Positions 25,234 to 33,198 of a DNA stretch of 64,000 bases are shown here, in pieces. The stretch lies in assembly GCF_900078705.1 (NCBI RefSeq), contig NZ_FKIF01000006.1:62001-126000 (forward strand). Reading direction: 5' to 3'. A program made the position numbers and the translations under genes. Source of the DNA: Bordetella ansorpii. GTDB lineage: Bacteria > Pseudomonadota > Gammaproteobacteria > Burkholderiales > Burkholderiaceae_B. The first letter of the stretch is position 1, and each line of letters starts with the position of its first letter. A model generated the notes under the pieces. The model made no database searches. It had not been told where the DNA came from and worked only from the letters and a program-made list of their open reading frames with translations.

Positions 25234-27102
25234 ATGACACTCTCTGATCTGACCGTGCGGCAAGCCAAGGCCGCCGAGAAAACCTACAGCATCCCCGACA
25301 CCGATGGCCTCGGCCTGGTGGTCGCCCGCACCGGCGGCAAGTCGTGGCATTTGCGCTATTACTGGCTCGGCAAGCAAAAGCGCATCTCCCTGGGGAACTA
25401 CCCCGAGATCGGTTTGCGCGAAGCGCGCACCTTGCGCGACGAAGCCCGGGCGCTTCTGGCAAAGGGCGTCAACCCCCATACCGATCGGAAACAGAAGCGA
25501 CACGCGGTCAAGCTTGCGGCCGACTACACCTTCAAGGCCGTCTTCGATGCGTGGGTCGAGCATCGCCGCAAGGAAATCAAGGAGGGCAGGAACAGCACGC
25601 TGTCGCAGATCCTGCGGATCTTCAACAAGGACGTGCTGCCTAGCCTCAAGCAGATGTCGATCTACGACATTCGCCGGCCCCAACTCCTGGGCGTCCTGGC
25701 GAGGATCGAGGAGCGCAAGGCGTTCACCACTGCCGAGAAGGTCCGCACCTGGCTGGGGCAGTTGTTCCGCTATGCCCTCGTCATCGTGGAGGGGCTGGAA
25801 GCCAATCCGGCCTCCGACCTGGACGTGGTGGCCGAGCCCAAGCCCCCGGTGAACCACAACCCCTACCTGCATCTTCCGGAGCTCCCCGAGTTCCTGCACA
25901 AGCTCAGGCTCTACAACCCTCGTGGTTGGCAGACCCAACTCGGCATCCGGCTGCTGTTCCTGACCGGCGTGCGTACCGGCGAGCTGCGGCTGGCGACCCC
26001 GGACCAGTTCGATCTCGACCGTGGCCTGTGGATCATCCCGCCGCAGATCGTCAAGCAACTCCAGGACGAGATGCGCAAGGCCGGCAAGCGCCCGCAGGAC
26101 GTTCCGCCCTACATCGTGCCGTTGTCCGTGCAGGCCATCGAGATCGTGCGCTACCTGTTGGGTGTGATGAGGCCGGCCCAGGTCCATCTGCTCACGCACC
26201 GCAGCGAACTCAAGAAGCGCATCAGCGAGAACACCCTCAACGCGGCCTTGAAACGAATGGGCTACGAGGATCAACTGACCGGTCACGGCATCCGCGGAAC
26301 CATCTCGACGGCGCTCAACGAGATCGGCTATCCCAAGATTTGGGTGGACGCGCAGCTTTCGCACTCGGACCCGAACAAGGTGAGTTCGGCCTACAACCAC
26401 GCCAAGTATGTTGAGCCGCGCCGCCGGATGATGCAGGACTGGGCGGATCGTCTCGATCTGCTCGAACAGGGCCAAGTGGAAGCGGCCAGCGCGCACCTCA
26501 CGATCCATATCGAGGGCGTGCCGGCCATGGCAGAGGAGGACAAGCCCAACACCATCGTCGCTGCTGCTTCTGCGGCATCCCTTCCGCCTGTGGTGGCCGA
26601 ACCCATCGTCGTGACGCCAAACGACGGGGGAATCACATTCCAGCGACTGTCGCAGGTACCACCGCCCCCGACGCATGCGCCAGAGCCGGAGGTGTCAGTC
26701 ATCCAGCGCGAGCGCGAGGAAATGCTGGCCATCTACGAATCGCCGAGCAGTCTGCCGGTCCCGCTGTTCGGCAAGTTGGCCGGGAAGTCCAAGGACCAGA
26801 TCAACCGCGAGCTGAAGGCGGGCAAGCTGCTGTCTATCAGCTTGGGCAACCGCGGGCAACGCGTGCCCGACTGGCAGCTGGTACCCCTCAAGCACAAGCT
26901 GGCACAGGTGCTCATGAACCAGTGCCCGCATGCGGATCCGTGGGACCTGTACCGGATGCTGACCCGCCCACATCCGGACCTGGGTGATCGCGCAGCCATC
27001 GACATCGTGACACCAGGAAATTTGGGCATGGTCGTGCGGGTCATCGCGGGCACCCAGCAGCAGCCAAACAGGCCCGGACCTGACTCGTCTGTGCAAGGTT
27101 GA
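25234..27102 (+). CDS. ICE tyrosine recombinase (integrase, P4/IntB13 type)
   Basis: A 622-residue integrase. The N-terminal DUF4102 arm-binding domain (LSDLTVRQAKAAEKTY to KRISLGNYPEIGLREA) is followed by a core-binding domain and a catalytic domain with the first Arg in LTGVRTGELRL, the His-x-x-Arg box in GHGIRGTIST, His in QLSHSDPNK and Tyr in SAYNHAKY. About 190 residues follow the active site, an extension typical of ICEclc-type integrases. It should excise and integrate the element at tRNA-Gly. Three start codons are stacked (TTG, ATG, ATG); the third has the best Shine-Dalgarno spacing. It appears intact. Confidence 0.92.
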   Translation: MTLSDLTVRQAKAAEKTYSIPDTDGLGLVVARTGGKSWHLRYYWLGKQKRISLGNYPEIGLREARTLRDEARALLAKGVNPHTDRKQKRHAVKLAADYTFKAVFDAWVEHRRKEIKEGRNSTLSQILRIFNKDVLPSLKQMSIYDIRRPQLLGVLARIEERKAFTTAEKVRTWLGQLFRYALVIVEGLEANPASDLDVVAEPKPPVNHNPYLHLPELPEFLHKLRLYNPRGWQTQLGIRLLFLTGVRTGELRLATPDQFDLDRGLWIIPPQIVKQLQDEMRKAGKRPQDVPPYIVPLSVQAIEIVRYLLGVMRPAQVHLLTHRSELKKRISENTLNAALKRMGYEDQLTGHGIRGTISTALNEIGYPKIWVDAQLSHSDPNKVSSAYNHAKYVEPRRRMMQDWADRLDLLEQGQVEAASAHLTIHIEGVPAMAEEDKPNTIVAAASAASLPPVVAEPIVVTPNDGGITFQRLSQVPPPPTHAPEPEVSVIQREREEMLAIYESPSSLPVPLFGKLAGKSKDQINRELKAGKLLSISLGNRGQRVPDWQLVPLKHKLAQVLMNQCPHADPWDLYRMLTRPHPDLGDRAAIDIVTPGNLGMVVRVIAGTQQQPNRPGPDSSVQG

Positions 27103-27138
27103 TATTGCCCCCGTTTCTCGTAGTCCTTAGCCTCGGGT

Positions 27139-27999
27139 TCAGGCAGCGACCTTATATTGGCTCGCATGCCAGCGTTCTTCATATTCCATCGGACTCGTAT
27201 AGCCCAATGCCGAATGCAGTCGTCGGTGGTTATAGAATGTTATCCAGTCCATCACAGCAGCCGTAGCGACTCGGTGGGAAGCGAATTTCCGCCCCTCCAA
27301 ACTCGCCAGCTTGAGGCGGGCCCAGAAGCTTTCTATCGGGGCGTTATCCCAACAATCCCCCTTCCTGCTCATTGAGGCACGTATCTGCCGGGTGCGCAAT
27401 ATTTGCTGGAACTCATGGCTGCAATATTGACTACCTCTGTCGCTATCGAATATCAGCCCAGGCGCCGGCAGTCTGCGCAGGTACGCCATTTCCAGGGCAT
27501 CCTTCACCAGGCTGGTCTGCATGTGGGGCTTGATGCTCCATCCTACGATCTTTCGACTGAACAAGTCGAGCACGGTCGCCAGATACAGCCAACCCTGCTC
27601 TGTCGGCAAATACGTGATGTCACCACACCAGATCTGATCTGGTGCAGGAGGATTGAATTGCCGCTGTACCAGATTCGGGGCCACCGGCAGCGCATGCTTG
27701 CTGTCGGTCGTGGAAGCATACTTGCGTTTGACCCTGCCACGCACGCCATGGGCTTGCATCAGCAGCCGCACCCGTTCCTTGCCTACACGCAGCCCTCGGC
27801 GACGCAGCTCCTGATGGATTCGTGGCCAACCATATTCCCCCTTGACCTCGCGGTGGATGGCTCGGATGTGAACCAACACCCGCTCATCCGGCAGCCGCCT
27901 GCGCGTCGGTCCGCCGCAACAGCGCTGCCAACCGTAGTAGCCGCTCTCACTGACTCCCAGCACCCGGCAAATCGCCCGGACAGGCCAGTGGCCCTTCAT
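27139..27999 (-). CDS. IS3-family transposase OrfB, copy 1
   Basis: A 286-residue DDE integrase-type transposase: DQIWCGDITYLPTEQGWLYL holds the first Asp, FDSDRGSQY the second and NAPIESFWARLK the Glu. An HTH_21-like region lies near residues 40-80. It is probably made as an OrfAB fusion by -1 frameshifting at a seven-A run (28053-28059) in orfA. The ATG overlaps the orfA stop. Confidence 0.93.
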   Translation of the reverse strand: MKGHWPVRAICRVLGVSESGYYGWQRCCGGPTRRRLPDERVLVHIRAIHREVKGEYGWPRIHQELRRRGLRVGKERVRLLMQAHGVRGRVKRKYASTTDSKHALPVAPNLVQRQFNPPAPDQIWCGDITYLPTEQGWLYLATVLDLFSRKIVGWSIKPHMQTSLVKDALEMAYLRRLPAPGLIFDSDRGSQYCSHEFQQILRTRQIRASMSRKGDCWDNAPIESFWARLKLASLEGRKFASHRVATAAVMDWITFYNHRRLHSALGYTSPMEYEERWHASQYKVAA

Positions 28000-28331
28000 T
28001 TCTTGAATCCAGGCGTACTTTGCAGCGTGTCCTGCGCAAAGTACGCCGCGGCTTTTTTTGCTATATCGCGCTCCATCCTCAGCTGCACGACCTCCGCCCG
28101 TAAACGGGCAATCTCCATTTGCTCGGCCGACACAGCACCGGGAGCCGTCGTCGGTGTTGCGACGACACCCAGCTCACCGCGTTGTTGCTGGCGAACCCAA
28201 TTACCTAAACTGGCCTTTGGGATGCCCAGCGAGCTGGCCACCGAGCCCACAGACGCCCCCGCCAGCACCTGCCGGACACTTTCCTCTTTGAATTCCTGCG
28301 TGTACCTTGCACGCCTTCTCGAATCTGACAT
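27996..28331 (-). CDS. IS3-family transposase OrfA, copy 1
   Basis: A 111-residue DNA-binding protein with a helix-turn-helix (YTQEFKEESVRQVLAGASV, LGIPKASLGNWVRQQ) and a C-terminal leucine-zipper-like stretch (MEIARLRAEVVQLRMERDIA), as in IS3-family OrfA. Confidence 0.93.
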   Translation of the reverse strand: MSDSRRRARYTQEFKEESVRQVLAGASVGSVASSLGIPKASLGNWVRQQQRGELGVVATPTTAPGAVSAEQMEIARLRAEVVQLRMERDIAKKAAAYFAQDTLQSTPGFKK

Positions 28332-28388
28332 TCCTTGCTCCTTCTTTCCAATTTAACTGGAACTAAGGACTCCGTCATTCGGGGGCAA

Positions 28389-28626
28389 GCTCATCTCGGC
28401 TTCCAGCTCCTTCATCCGCGCCATCAGCGACACGTCCATGCCGCCGTACTTCGATCGCCACTTGTAGAACGTCGCCGAGCTGATGCCCAGCTCCCGGCAC
28501 AGTTCGGGTACCGCAAGGCCAGCTTCCACCCGTTTGATGGCTTCGATGATCTGGCTGTCCGTGAATCGTGACTTCTTCATGCTGTAGAACTCCTCAACGA
28601 GAAAATTCTACTTCTGACCTCAACGC
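28389..28626 (-). mobile_element. Right half of a second IS3-family element (IS X), orfA truncated
   Basis: It holds the first 64 codons of an orfA (KKSRFTDSQIIEAIKRVEAG, then RELGISSATFYKWRSKYGG) starting at 28580, cut by IS copy 1. The outer end near 28600-28626 carries GCGTTGAGGTCAGAAGTAG on the minus strand, similar to the outer end at 40153. The complementary orfB half of an IS X lies at 40153-40904. Confidence 0.85.
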
Positions 28627-28638
28627 TTTTGCGGGAGG

Positions 28639-28890
28639 ATTACCCTGGCGGACGGCGGCATCCGCCGAGGAACAGATGTCTTCAAGATGCTGGCCTTGGG
28701 GGCGGACGCGGTGTTAGTGGGCCGCCCCGTCCTACACGGGCTAGCCGTGGCAGGCGCCACCGGGGTCGCCCATGTGCTGAACATATTGCGCACCGAGCTG
28801 GAGGCCGCCATGGTGTTAGCGAGTTGTAGGACGGTCTCGGAGATCGACGCAACAAGGTTATTGACCAGAGGAGAGAATCATGGCAGATAG
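28639..28890 (+). pseudogene. C-terminal fragment of an FMN-dependent L-lactate dehydrogenase family gene
   Basis: About 80 codons ending at 28890 read ADGGIRRGTDVFKMLALGAD, then VLVGRPVLHGLAVAG and LRTELEAAMVL. This is the FMN-phosphate-binding end of LldD/glycolate-oxidase family enzymes. The front of the gene is missing because IS X begins directly upstream. Its stop overlaps the start of the fur-like gene. Confidence 0.85.
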
Positions 28891-29382
28891 GAGCTTCTCG
28901 CTGCCCCGGGCTCGTATTGACGCCGATCCGCTCCGCTCGGCAGCGCAGGTCATGAAAGAGGCAGGCGTGGCTACGACCATGCCGCGCATGGTCGTATGGA
29001 GGGTCATTGCTCAGTCGGATCGACCCATAATAGCCATGGAGATCAAGCGTTACCTTGTTGGTAATGGGTTGGATATTGCTATGTCGTCCATATATGCGGC
29101 GCTCAAGCGACTTACAACTGCAGAACTACTCTCGACCTGCAGAGTCGCTGGAAAACACATTATTATTTAACATCCAGGAAGTTCCGTCAAAGAATAGTAT
29201 GTCAAGATTCCGGCACGGAGCATTGGCTTTTCGATCCCGAACTTGAGCGTGCTGTTGAAGTTTTTTGCCAAAAGCATGGCTTCAAGATGTCCGATTACAC
29301 GCTATCGGTGCAAGGACAAAGCATCAATCCTGGGAAAAAAGAGGCCGGTGGTGATCGAATGAAAAAGAGAGCGGTTCCCTGA
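28880..29382 (+). pseudogene. Fur-family regulator gene with a frameshift
   Basis: The first frame (96 codons) gives a Fur-like winged helix: TMPRMVVWRVIAQSDRPI, IAMSSIYAALKRLTTAELLS. It then runs into a stop. From about 29150 the adjacent frame continues as a Fur dimerisation domain (THYYLTSRKFRQRIVCQDSG, EHWLFDPELERAVEVFC) to a stop at 29382. Loss of one A in the AAAA run near 29151 would explain the break. The usual HHDH-x2-CxxC metal motif is not seen; one Cys remains. The gene may be dead, or read through by slippage. Confidence 0.7.
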
Positions 29383-29485
29383 CGCTGTACTTCATTCTGC
29401 AACACCACACATGTTCTTTCTATGCTGGCCTTGTATACGCTGAGTGAGAGCGCCTATTAACCTGCACTACCTAGCAGGAACGGAT

Positions 29486-29854
29486 TTACGCCAAAATCAC
29501 ACCTATCCAAATCAGGGACGCCATAGTAAGTGATAGCAGCACAGCAGCACTTCCTAAATCCTTGGCTCGTCCTATCATGGGATGGTGATCTATGGTGATC
29601 GTATCAGCGACCGCCTCCAGTGCTGAGTTCAATAGTTCGATAATCAACACAAAGAGAAGTGAACCTATCAGTAGTACGGCTTCAAAAACGTTCTCACTTA
29701 TCCATAGTGCCACAGGGGTGAGCACAACCGCAAGGATTAACTCTTGCCGAAAGGCGGCCTCATGCTTGACTGCGATAATCAGTCCCTGGATTGAGTAGCG
29801 TAGAGCGCTAAGCAGACGCGAAAATCCGCCCTTGCTTTTGTAAGGTGAATACAT
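29486..29854 (-). CDS. dgkA: Diacylglycerol kinase DgkA-like
   Basis: A 122-residue inner-membrane protein with three membrane segments and the DgkA signature ELLNSALEAVADTITIDHHP, followed by RAKDLGSAAVLLSL. It phosphorylates the diacylglycerol left when phosphoethanolamine or phosphoglycerol head groups are transferred to lipid A or glycans, which recycles the lipid for the neighbouring transferases. The ATG at 29854 lies 78 bp after the ArnT-like gene in the same direction, so it is the last gene of the gtrA-GT-arnT-dgkA unit. Confidence 0.9.
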   Translation of the reverse strand: MYSPYKSKGGFSRLLSALRYSIQGLIIAVKHEAAFRQELILAVVLTPVALWISENVFEAVLLIGSLLFVLIIELLNSALEAVADTITIDHHPMIGRAKDLGSAAVLLSLTMASLIWIGVILA

Positions 29855-29931
29855 GGGAAATGGGTGCGAAGGAGTTATTCGAATGAGAGCGATAACGCAC
29901 GAACTCTGTTGGCATGAAATCCCACGCCCTC

Positions 29932-31530
29932 TCAATTAATGATGATTGAGCCTTCGTTACTTGGGAGATGCTTTAGTTGCAAGCTGATCGGTTTCTGTTT
30001 TGCTATAACTTGAGCGCTGCAATTGGAGAGCGGTGATATCTTCACTAAGATGTATCGCTTGTTTGAGTAAAGCGCAATAAGTGGCTTGCTCGTCATCTTT
30101 GCAACGATCGATTGCCTTTCTTTGGGGATTGCCAAATAGAAGGGCGTGCCGCATTTGATTGCGTTCCCAAGATCTGATTGCTGAATTTCCCGTGCCCTCC
30201 CTGCCGAGTAGAACTGTGCTGAGAAAGGGATCTTCGATAAATAAACCAATGGAATTGTAAAGTTACCGTCTTGTCTCGCGTAGCGTATTAGTTCCCGTTC
30301 TGTATTCCCCAGATTGGGATTAGCCCAAACGACGGCACTCAACACAAGAACGGCGACTGGAACGATTCCTGCGGTAATTAGAAACCCGCGCCTGGATAAG
30401 CCTAGTTGTCTGTATATATGATCTGCGAGAATTGCAGTCAAGACACTAAATCCGGCCAACGAAGGAAGCACGTAAGTCCAAAGTATGTTGGCAGAGAATG
30501 TAAAGAATAACGGTGTGACGACAGCGCCAGCCAGCCAGTAGTAAAACAACGATGTTGTGCTGGCGATTCGTACCGCAGAACGCAGGCGCATGCTAACAAA
30601 CGCCCCAACGAATGTTGCTAGCACCATAATGCCCCAGGGAAAGGATGCTTGCAGCCAACAGAGCCATATTGTTCCGTATGCCTGTTTGTGGGCGGTTCCA
30701 TATAGATCGCCCTTCCAGCCCGGATCTAGGAAGCGTCGAAAGTGCTCGCCCACGATGAAGTAATCCAGAAAGCCTGGCGTCTTGATTTCAGCTACAACGT
30801 ACCAGGGCAGACTTATTGCAGCCACTAAGGCTAGACCTTTAGCCCAGGGTAGCGCTGAAACCAGAGAGCCCCTCCTTCTGTTCAGCAAGTACCAAACCGC
30901 TATCGGCGCGAAGCTGAGTACCGCAGCCAAAGGCCCTTTGGCTAGCAAGCCAACAGCCAGGCCCAAGAAGAACCCATATTGCCACCACACGGAGCCCCGC
31001 GCTGGCCCGACGCCGGCCGACTTTCCTACAGGATTGCCAGTTCCTGCTACGCGCTGCTCGGGCTCGTGGACGACCACAGCGAATGAAACCAGAGACAAGG
31101 TGGTGCCAAGTGCGAGAAATGGGTCAGTGAGTACGGCGCCCGAGCTGATGTAGACGAGCAGACACGTGCTATAGACGATTGCGGCCAAAAGCGCAACGCG
31201 TGAGCCATGTATTAACCGCAGCCCTGCCAAGAGTATGGCGTTGGATAGAATCAGGCATAACCAGGAAGGAAAACGCGCTGCAAACTCGGTGAAGCCAAAT
31301 AACTTCATGGATAGCGCCTGTGCCCAGAATGAAAGGGGGGGCTTGCCCCAGAAAGGCAGCTCAGGGCTGAACCAGGGCGTTATCCAATCGTCTGATTGCG
31401 CCATGATGCGGGCAATTTCGGCATAACGAGGCTCACTCGTATCATAGAACGGCACGATGATCATTGAGACGAGTGGCAATAACACCGCAGCCAATAAAAC
31501 TATCCACGTGCTCCTACTTATACGTTGCAT
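29932..31530 (-). CDS. ArnT-like membrane glycosyltransferase (GT39/GT83)
   Basis: A 532-residue inner-membrane protein with about 12 segments. The first periplasmic loop has the catalytic-region motif YDTSEPRYAEIARIM and then WFSPELPFWGKPPLSFWAQ, as in ArnT. ArnT moves a sugar from undecaprenyl phosphate to lipid A phosphates and gives polymyxin resistance. Whether this one carries aminoarabinose is uncertain because no arnA or arnB is present. It overlaps the upstream glycosyltransferase by 17 bp. Confidence 0.88.
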   Translation of the reverse strand: MQRISRSTWIVLLAAVLLPLVSMIIVPFYDTSEPRYAEIARIMAQSDDWITPWFSPELPFWGKPPLSFWAQALSMKLFGFTEFAARFPSWLCLILSNAILLAGLRLIHGSRVALLAAIVYSTCLLVYISSGAVLTDPFLALGTTLSLVSFAVVVHEPEQRVAGTGNPVGKSAGVGPARGSVWWQYGFFLGLAVGLLAKGPLAAVLSFAPIAVWYLLNRRRGSLVSALPWAKGLALVAAISLPWYVVAEIKTPGFLDYFIVGEHFRRFLDPGWKGDLYGTAHKQAYGTIWLCWLQASFPWGIMVLATFVGAFVSMRLRSAVRIASTTSLFYYWLAGAVVTPLFFTFSANILWTYVLPSLAGFSVLTAILADHIYRQLGLSRRGFLITAGIVPVAVLVLSAVVWANPNLGNTERELIRYARQDGNFTIPLVYLSKIPFSAQFYSAGRAREIQQSDLGNAIKCGTPFYLAIPKERQSIVAKMTSKPLIALYSNKRYILVKISPLSNCSAQVIAKQKPISLQLKHLPSNEGSIIIN

Positions 31531-32566
31531 ACGACTCTTTTCCTGCAGTTGCGGTCGAGGGGGGAGTGCTCTCTCTTTCGTTGACGGTATTGCGACGGCT
31601 TACTACCTCACGAACTAGATACACTGGACGTTGCTTGGTTTCGTAATACGTTTTGCCTAGGTATTCGCCAAGAAGGCCGATGGAAAGTAATTGGGCACCG
31701 CCCAGGATTGTGATCATGGAAATAAGCGAAGGGTATCCCTGCACGGGGTCGCCCAAGACAAGCGCCTTGAACACAATCCACAGAGTGAAGAGGACACCAA
31801 AGAGCGCAGTCAAAAGGCCGGCTGCCATCGCCAGACGCAGCGGCGCCGTCGAGAAGGAGGTAATCCCCTGGAAGGCCAAGTTGAATAGACTTAGATAGTC
31901 CCATTTGGTCACACCCGCTGCGCGTGGCAGGCGATCATATTCAATCACGGTGGTGGGCAAGCCGATCCAGGCGAACAAGCCTTTCATATAACGGTTGCGT
32001 TCGTTCAATTGGCTCAATGCGTCGACGGCTTTTCGGCTGAGTAAGCGAAAGTCGCCCGTATCAGCAGGAATATCCACTTCGCTGATGGCGTTAAGCACCC
32101 GGTAGAAACGATGTGCGCTGTAGCGCTTGAGCCAGCTTTCCCCGGCTCTTGAGCGCCGACGCATGCAGACTACGTCTGCACCGCCCTTCCAGGCACGCAG
32201 CATTTCTGGAATGAGTTCCGGGGGGTCCTGCAAGTCGGCATCCATAATAATGACTGCATCCCCTGCGGCATGATCTAGACCCGCTGTAAGCGCGGCCTCT
32301 TTTCCAAAGTTTCTGCTTAGGAATACAGCTTTCACAGCGGAATCCACTTCGGCCAGCCGGTTCAACATGTTCGGGGTACCGTCACGGCTGCCATCGTCGA
32401 TCAGAACCAGCTGGTAAGAAATATCCAGACTGGCGAGCACGGCACTCAAACGCTCGTGCATCATTGTGATCACTTCGTACTCGTTATAGAGAGGAATCAC
32501 GATCGACAATTCGATCTTGCTCTCCCTTTGAGATTCGGGGCGCCAGCTTTCAACTAAAGCGTTCAT
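31514..32566 (-). CDS. ArnC/DPM1-like glycosyltransferase family 2, first
   Basis: A 350-residue GT2 enzyme with IVIPLYNEYEVI, LIDDGSRDGTPNML, IIMDADLQDPPELIPEML and GDFRLLSRKAVDAL. Two C-terminal membrane segments anchor it. Such enzymes load a sugar onto undecaprenyl phosphate; GtrA then flips it and a GT39-type enzyme uses it, and all three genes are adjacent here. The ATG at 32566 was chosen over a TTG 24 bp upstream. It overlaps gtrA by 17 bp. Confidence 0.9.
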   Translation of the reverse strand: MNALVESWRPESQRESKIELSIVIPLYNEYEVITMMHERLSAVLASLDISYQLVLIDDGSRDGTPNMLNRLAEVDSAVKAVFLSRNFGKEAALTAGLDHAAGDAVIIMDADLQDPPELIPEMLRAWKGGADVVCMRRRSRAGESWLKRYSAHRFYRVLNAISEVDIPADTGDFRLLSRKAVDALSQLNERNRYMKGLFAWIGLPTTVIEYDRLPRAAGVTKWDYLSLFNLAFQGITSFSTAPLRLAMAAGLLTALFGVLFTLWIVFKALVLGDPVQGYPSLISMITILGGAQLLSIGLLGEYLGKTYYETKQRPVYLVREVVSRRNTVNERESTPPSTATAGKESYATYK

Positions 32567-33011
32567 GGAACACAACCTTCTTATAAGCAATGAAATTCAT
32601 GACGGCGACCGCGGCGGTGGCGGAGAGCTGCGCCAGAACTAAGCCCATATGAGCGAAAGAGGTAAGAATGTAGAAAAGCACGGCATTGACGCACCAGCCC
32701 AGAAACACCGTGCAGATATAGGCTGGGATGGCCATACCGTGGATACCATTACCTTTGAACGTCCAGTAAAACTGGAGCCAGTAGTTGAAGATGGATCCAA
32801 CGAACGCGCCGATGATGGTGGCTAAAACCGGCGTCAAGCCTCCCCAGACCAGTAGGACCATTGAAGTCCAATGGATGAAGGTGGCAAGGCCTCCTGAGGC
32901 CAAGAACAGGGTGACTTGGGCACAGAGCGATGCGGCAGCGGTCCCGGAGCTATTAGGGAATCGCTGCGAGCTGGTTTGTTTTTTTGGCGAGATGGCTCTC
33001 AATGTCGTCAC
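32550..33011 (-). CDS. GtrA-family lipid-linked sugar flippase
   Basis: A 153-residue protein with four membrane segments (GGLATFIHWTSMVLLV, IIGAFVGSIFNYWLQFYWTF, FLGWCVNAVLFYILTSF and a last one before NFIAYKKVVF). GtrA proteins are thought to flip undecaprenyl-phosphate sugars. First gene of the four-gene unit; the start is GTG at 33011. A four-repeat box begins 44 bp upstream. Confidence 0.85.
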   Translation of the reverse strand: MTTLRAISPKKQTSSQRFPNSSGTAAASLCAQVTLFLASGGLATFIHWTSMVLLVWGGLTPVLATIIGAFVGSIFNYWLQFYWTFKGNGIHGMAIPAYICTVFLGWCVNAVLFYILTSFAHMGLVLAQLSATAAVAVMNFIAYKKVVFHERFS

Positions 33012-33054
33012 TCAATTTATCCATTGTTGCAATGGAGCAAGAATACGAAGACCG

Positions 33055-33094
33055 ACAACAAGAAATCGTCAATCAAAGATCAAGATTTCATCAA
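33055..33094 (-). promoter_or_regulatory. 11-bp-periodic regulator box 1 (upstream of gtrA unit)
   Basis: On the plus strand the pentamers AACAA (33057), GTCAA (33068), ATCAA (33079) and ATCAA (33090) recur with exactly 11-bp spacing. The same arrangement is found at boxes 2 and 3. Direct repeats once per helical turn are the usual target of OmpR-family regulators, one of which is encoded in this block. Confidence 0.7.
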
Positions 33095-33198
33095 GGGACG
33101 ATCGAGCTTGCCAGGAGCAAGCACGCAAGAACAGCTTGAGACGCCATGCATAAAAGAAGTGGCCGGCATAGGCCGAAATACGAGTATGGAGAGTCGCG

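Larger units (their letters stand above)
27105..28388 (-). mobile_element. IS3-family insertion sequence, copy 1
   Basis: About 1284 bp bounded by imperfect inverted repeats (TTGCCCCCG...AGTCCTTAG at both ends). It has two overlapping transposase frames on the minus strand. The copy at 40905 is in opposite orientation, and all derived proteins are identical. The flanking bases (ATA left, GCT right) do not form a target duplication. The right side sits inside the orfA of another IS. Confidence 0.92.

Noticed and set aside
25207-26676. 489-residue open frame antisense to the integrase
   Set aside because: It covers the same DNA as a complete integrase with all catalytic residues and has biased shadow composition.
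27403-28356. 317-residue open frame antisense to the IS transposase, present in both copies
   Set aside because: It is an exact shadow of orfA/orfB, repeated only because the IS is repeated.
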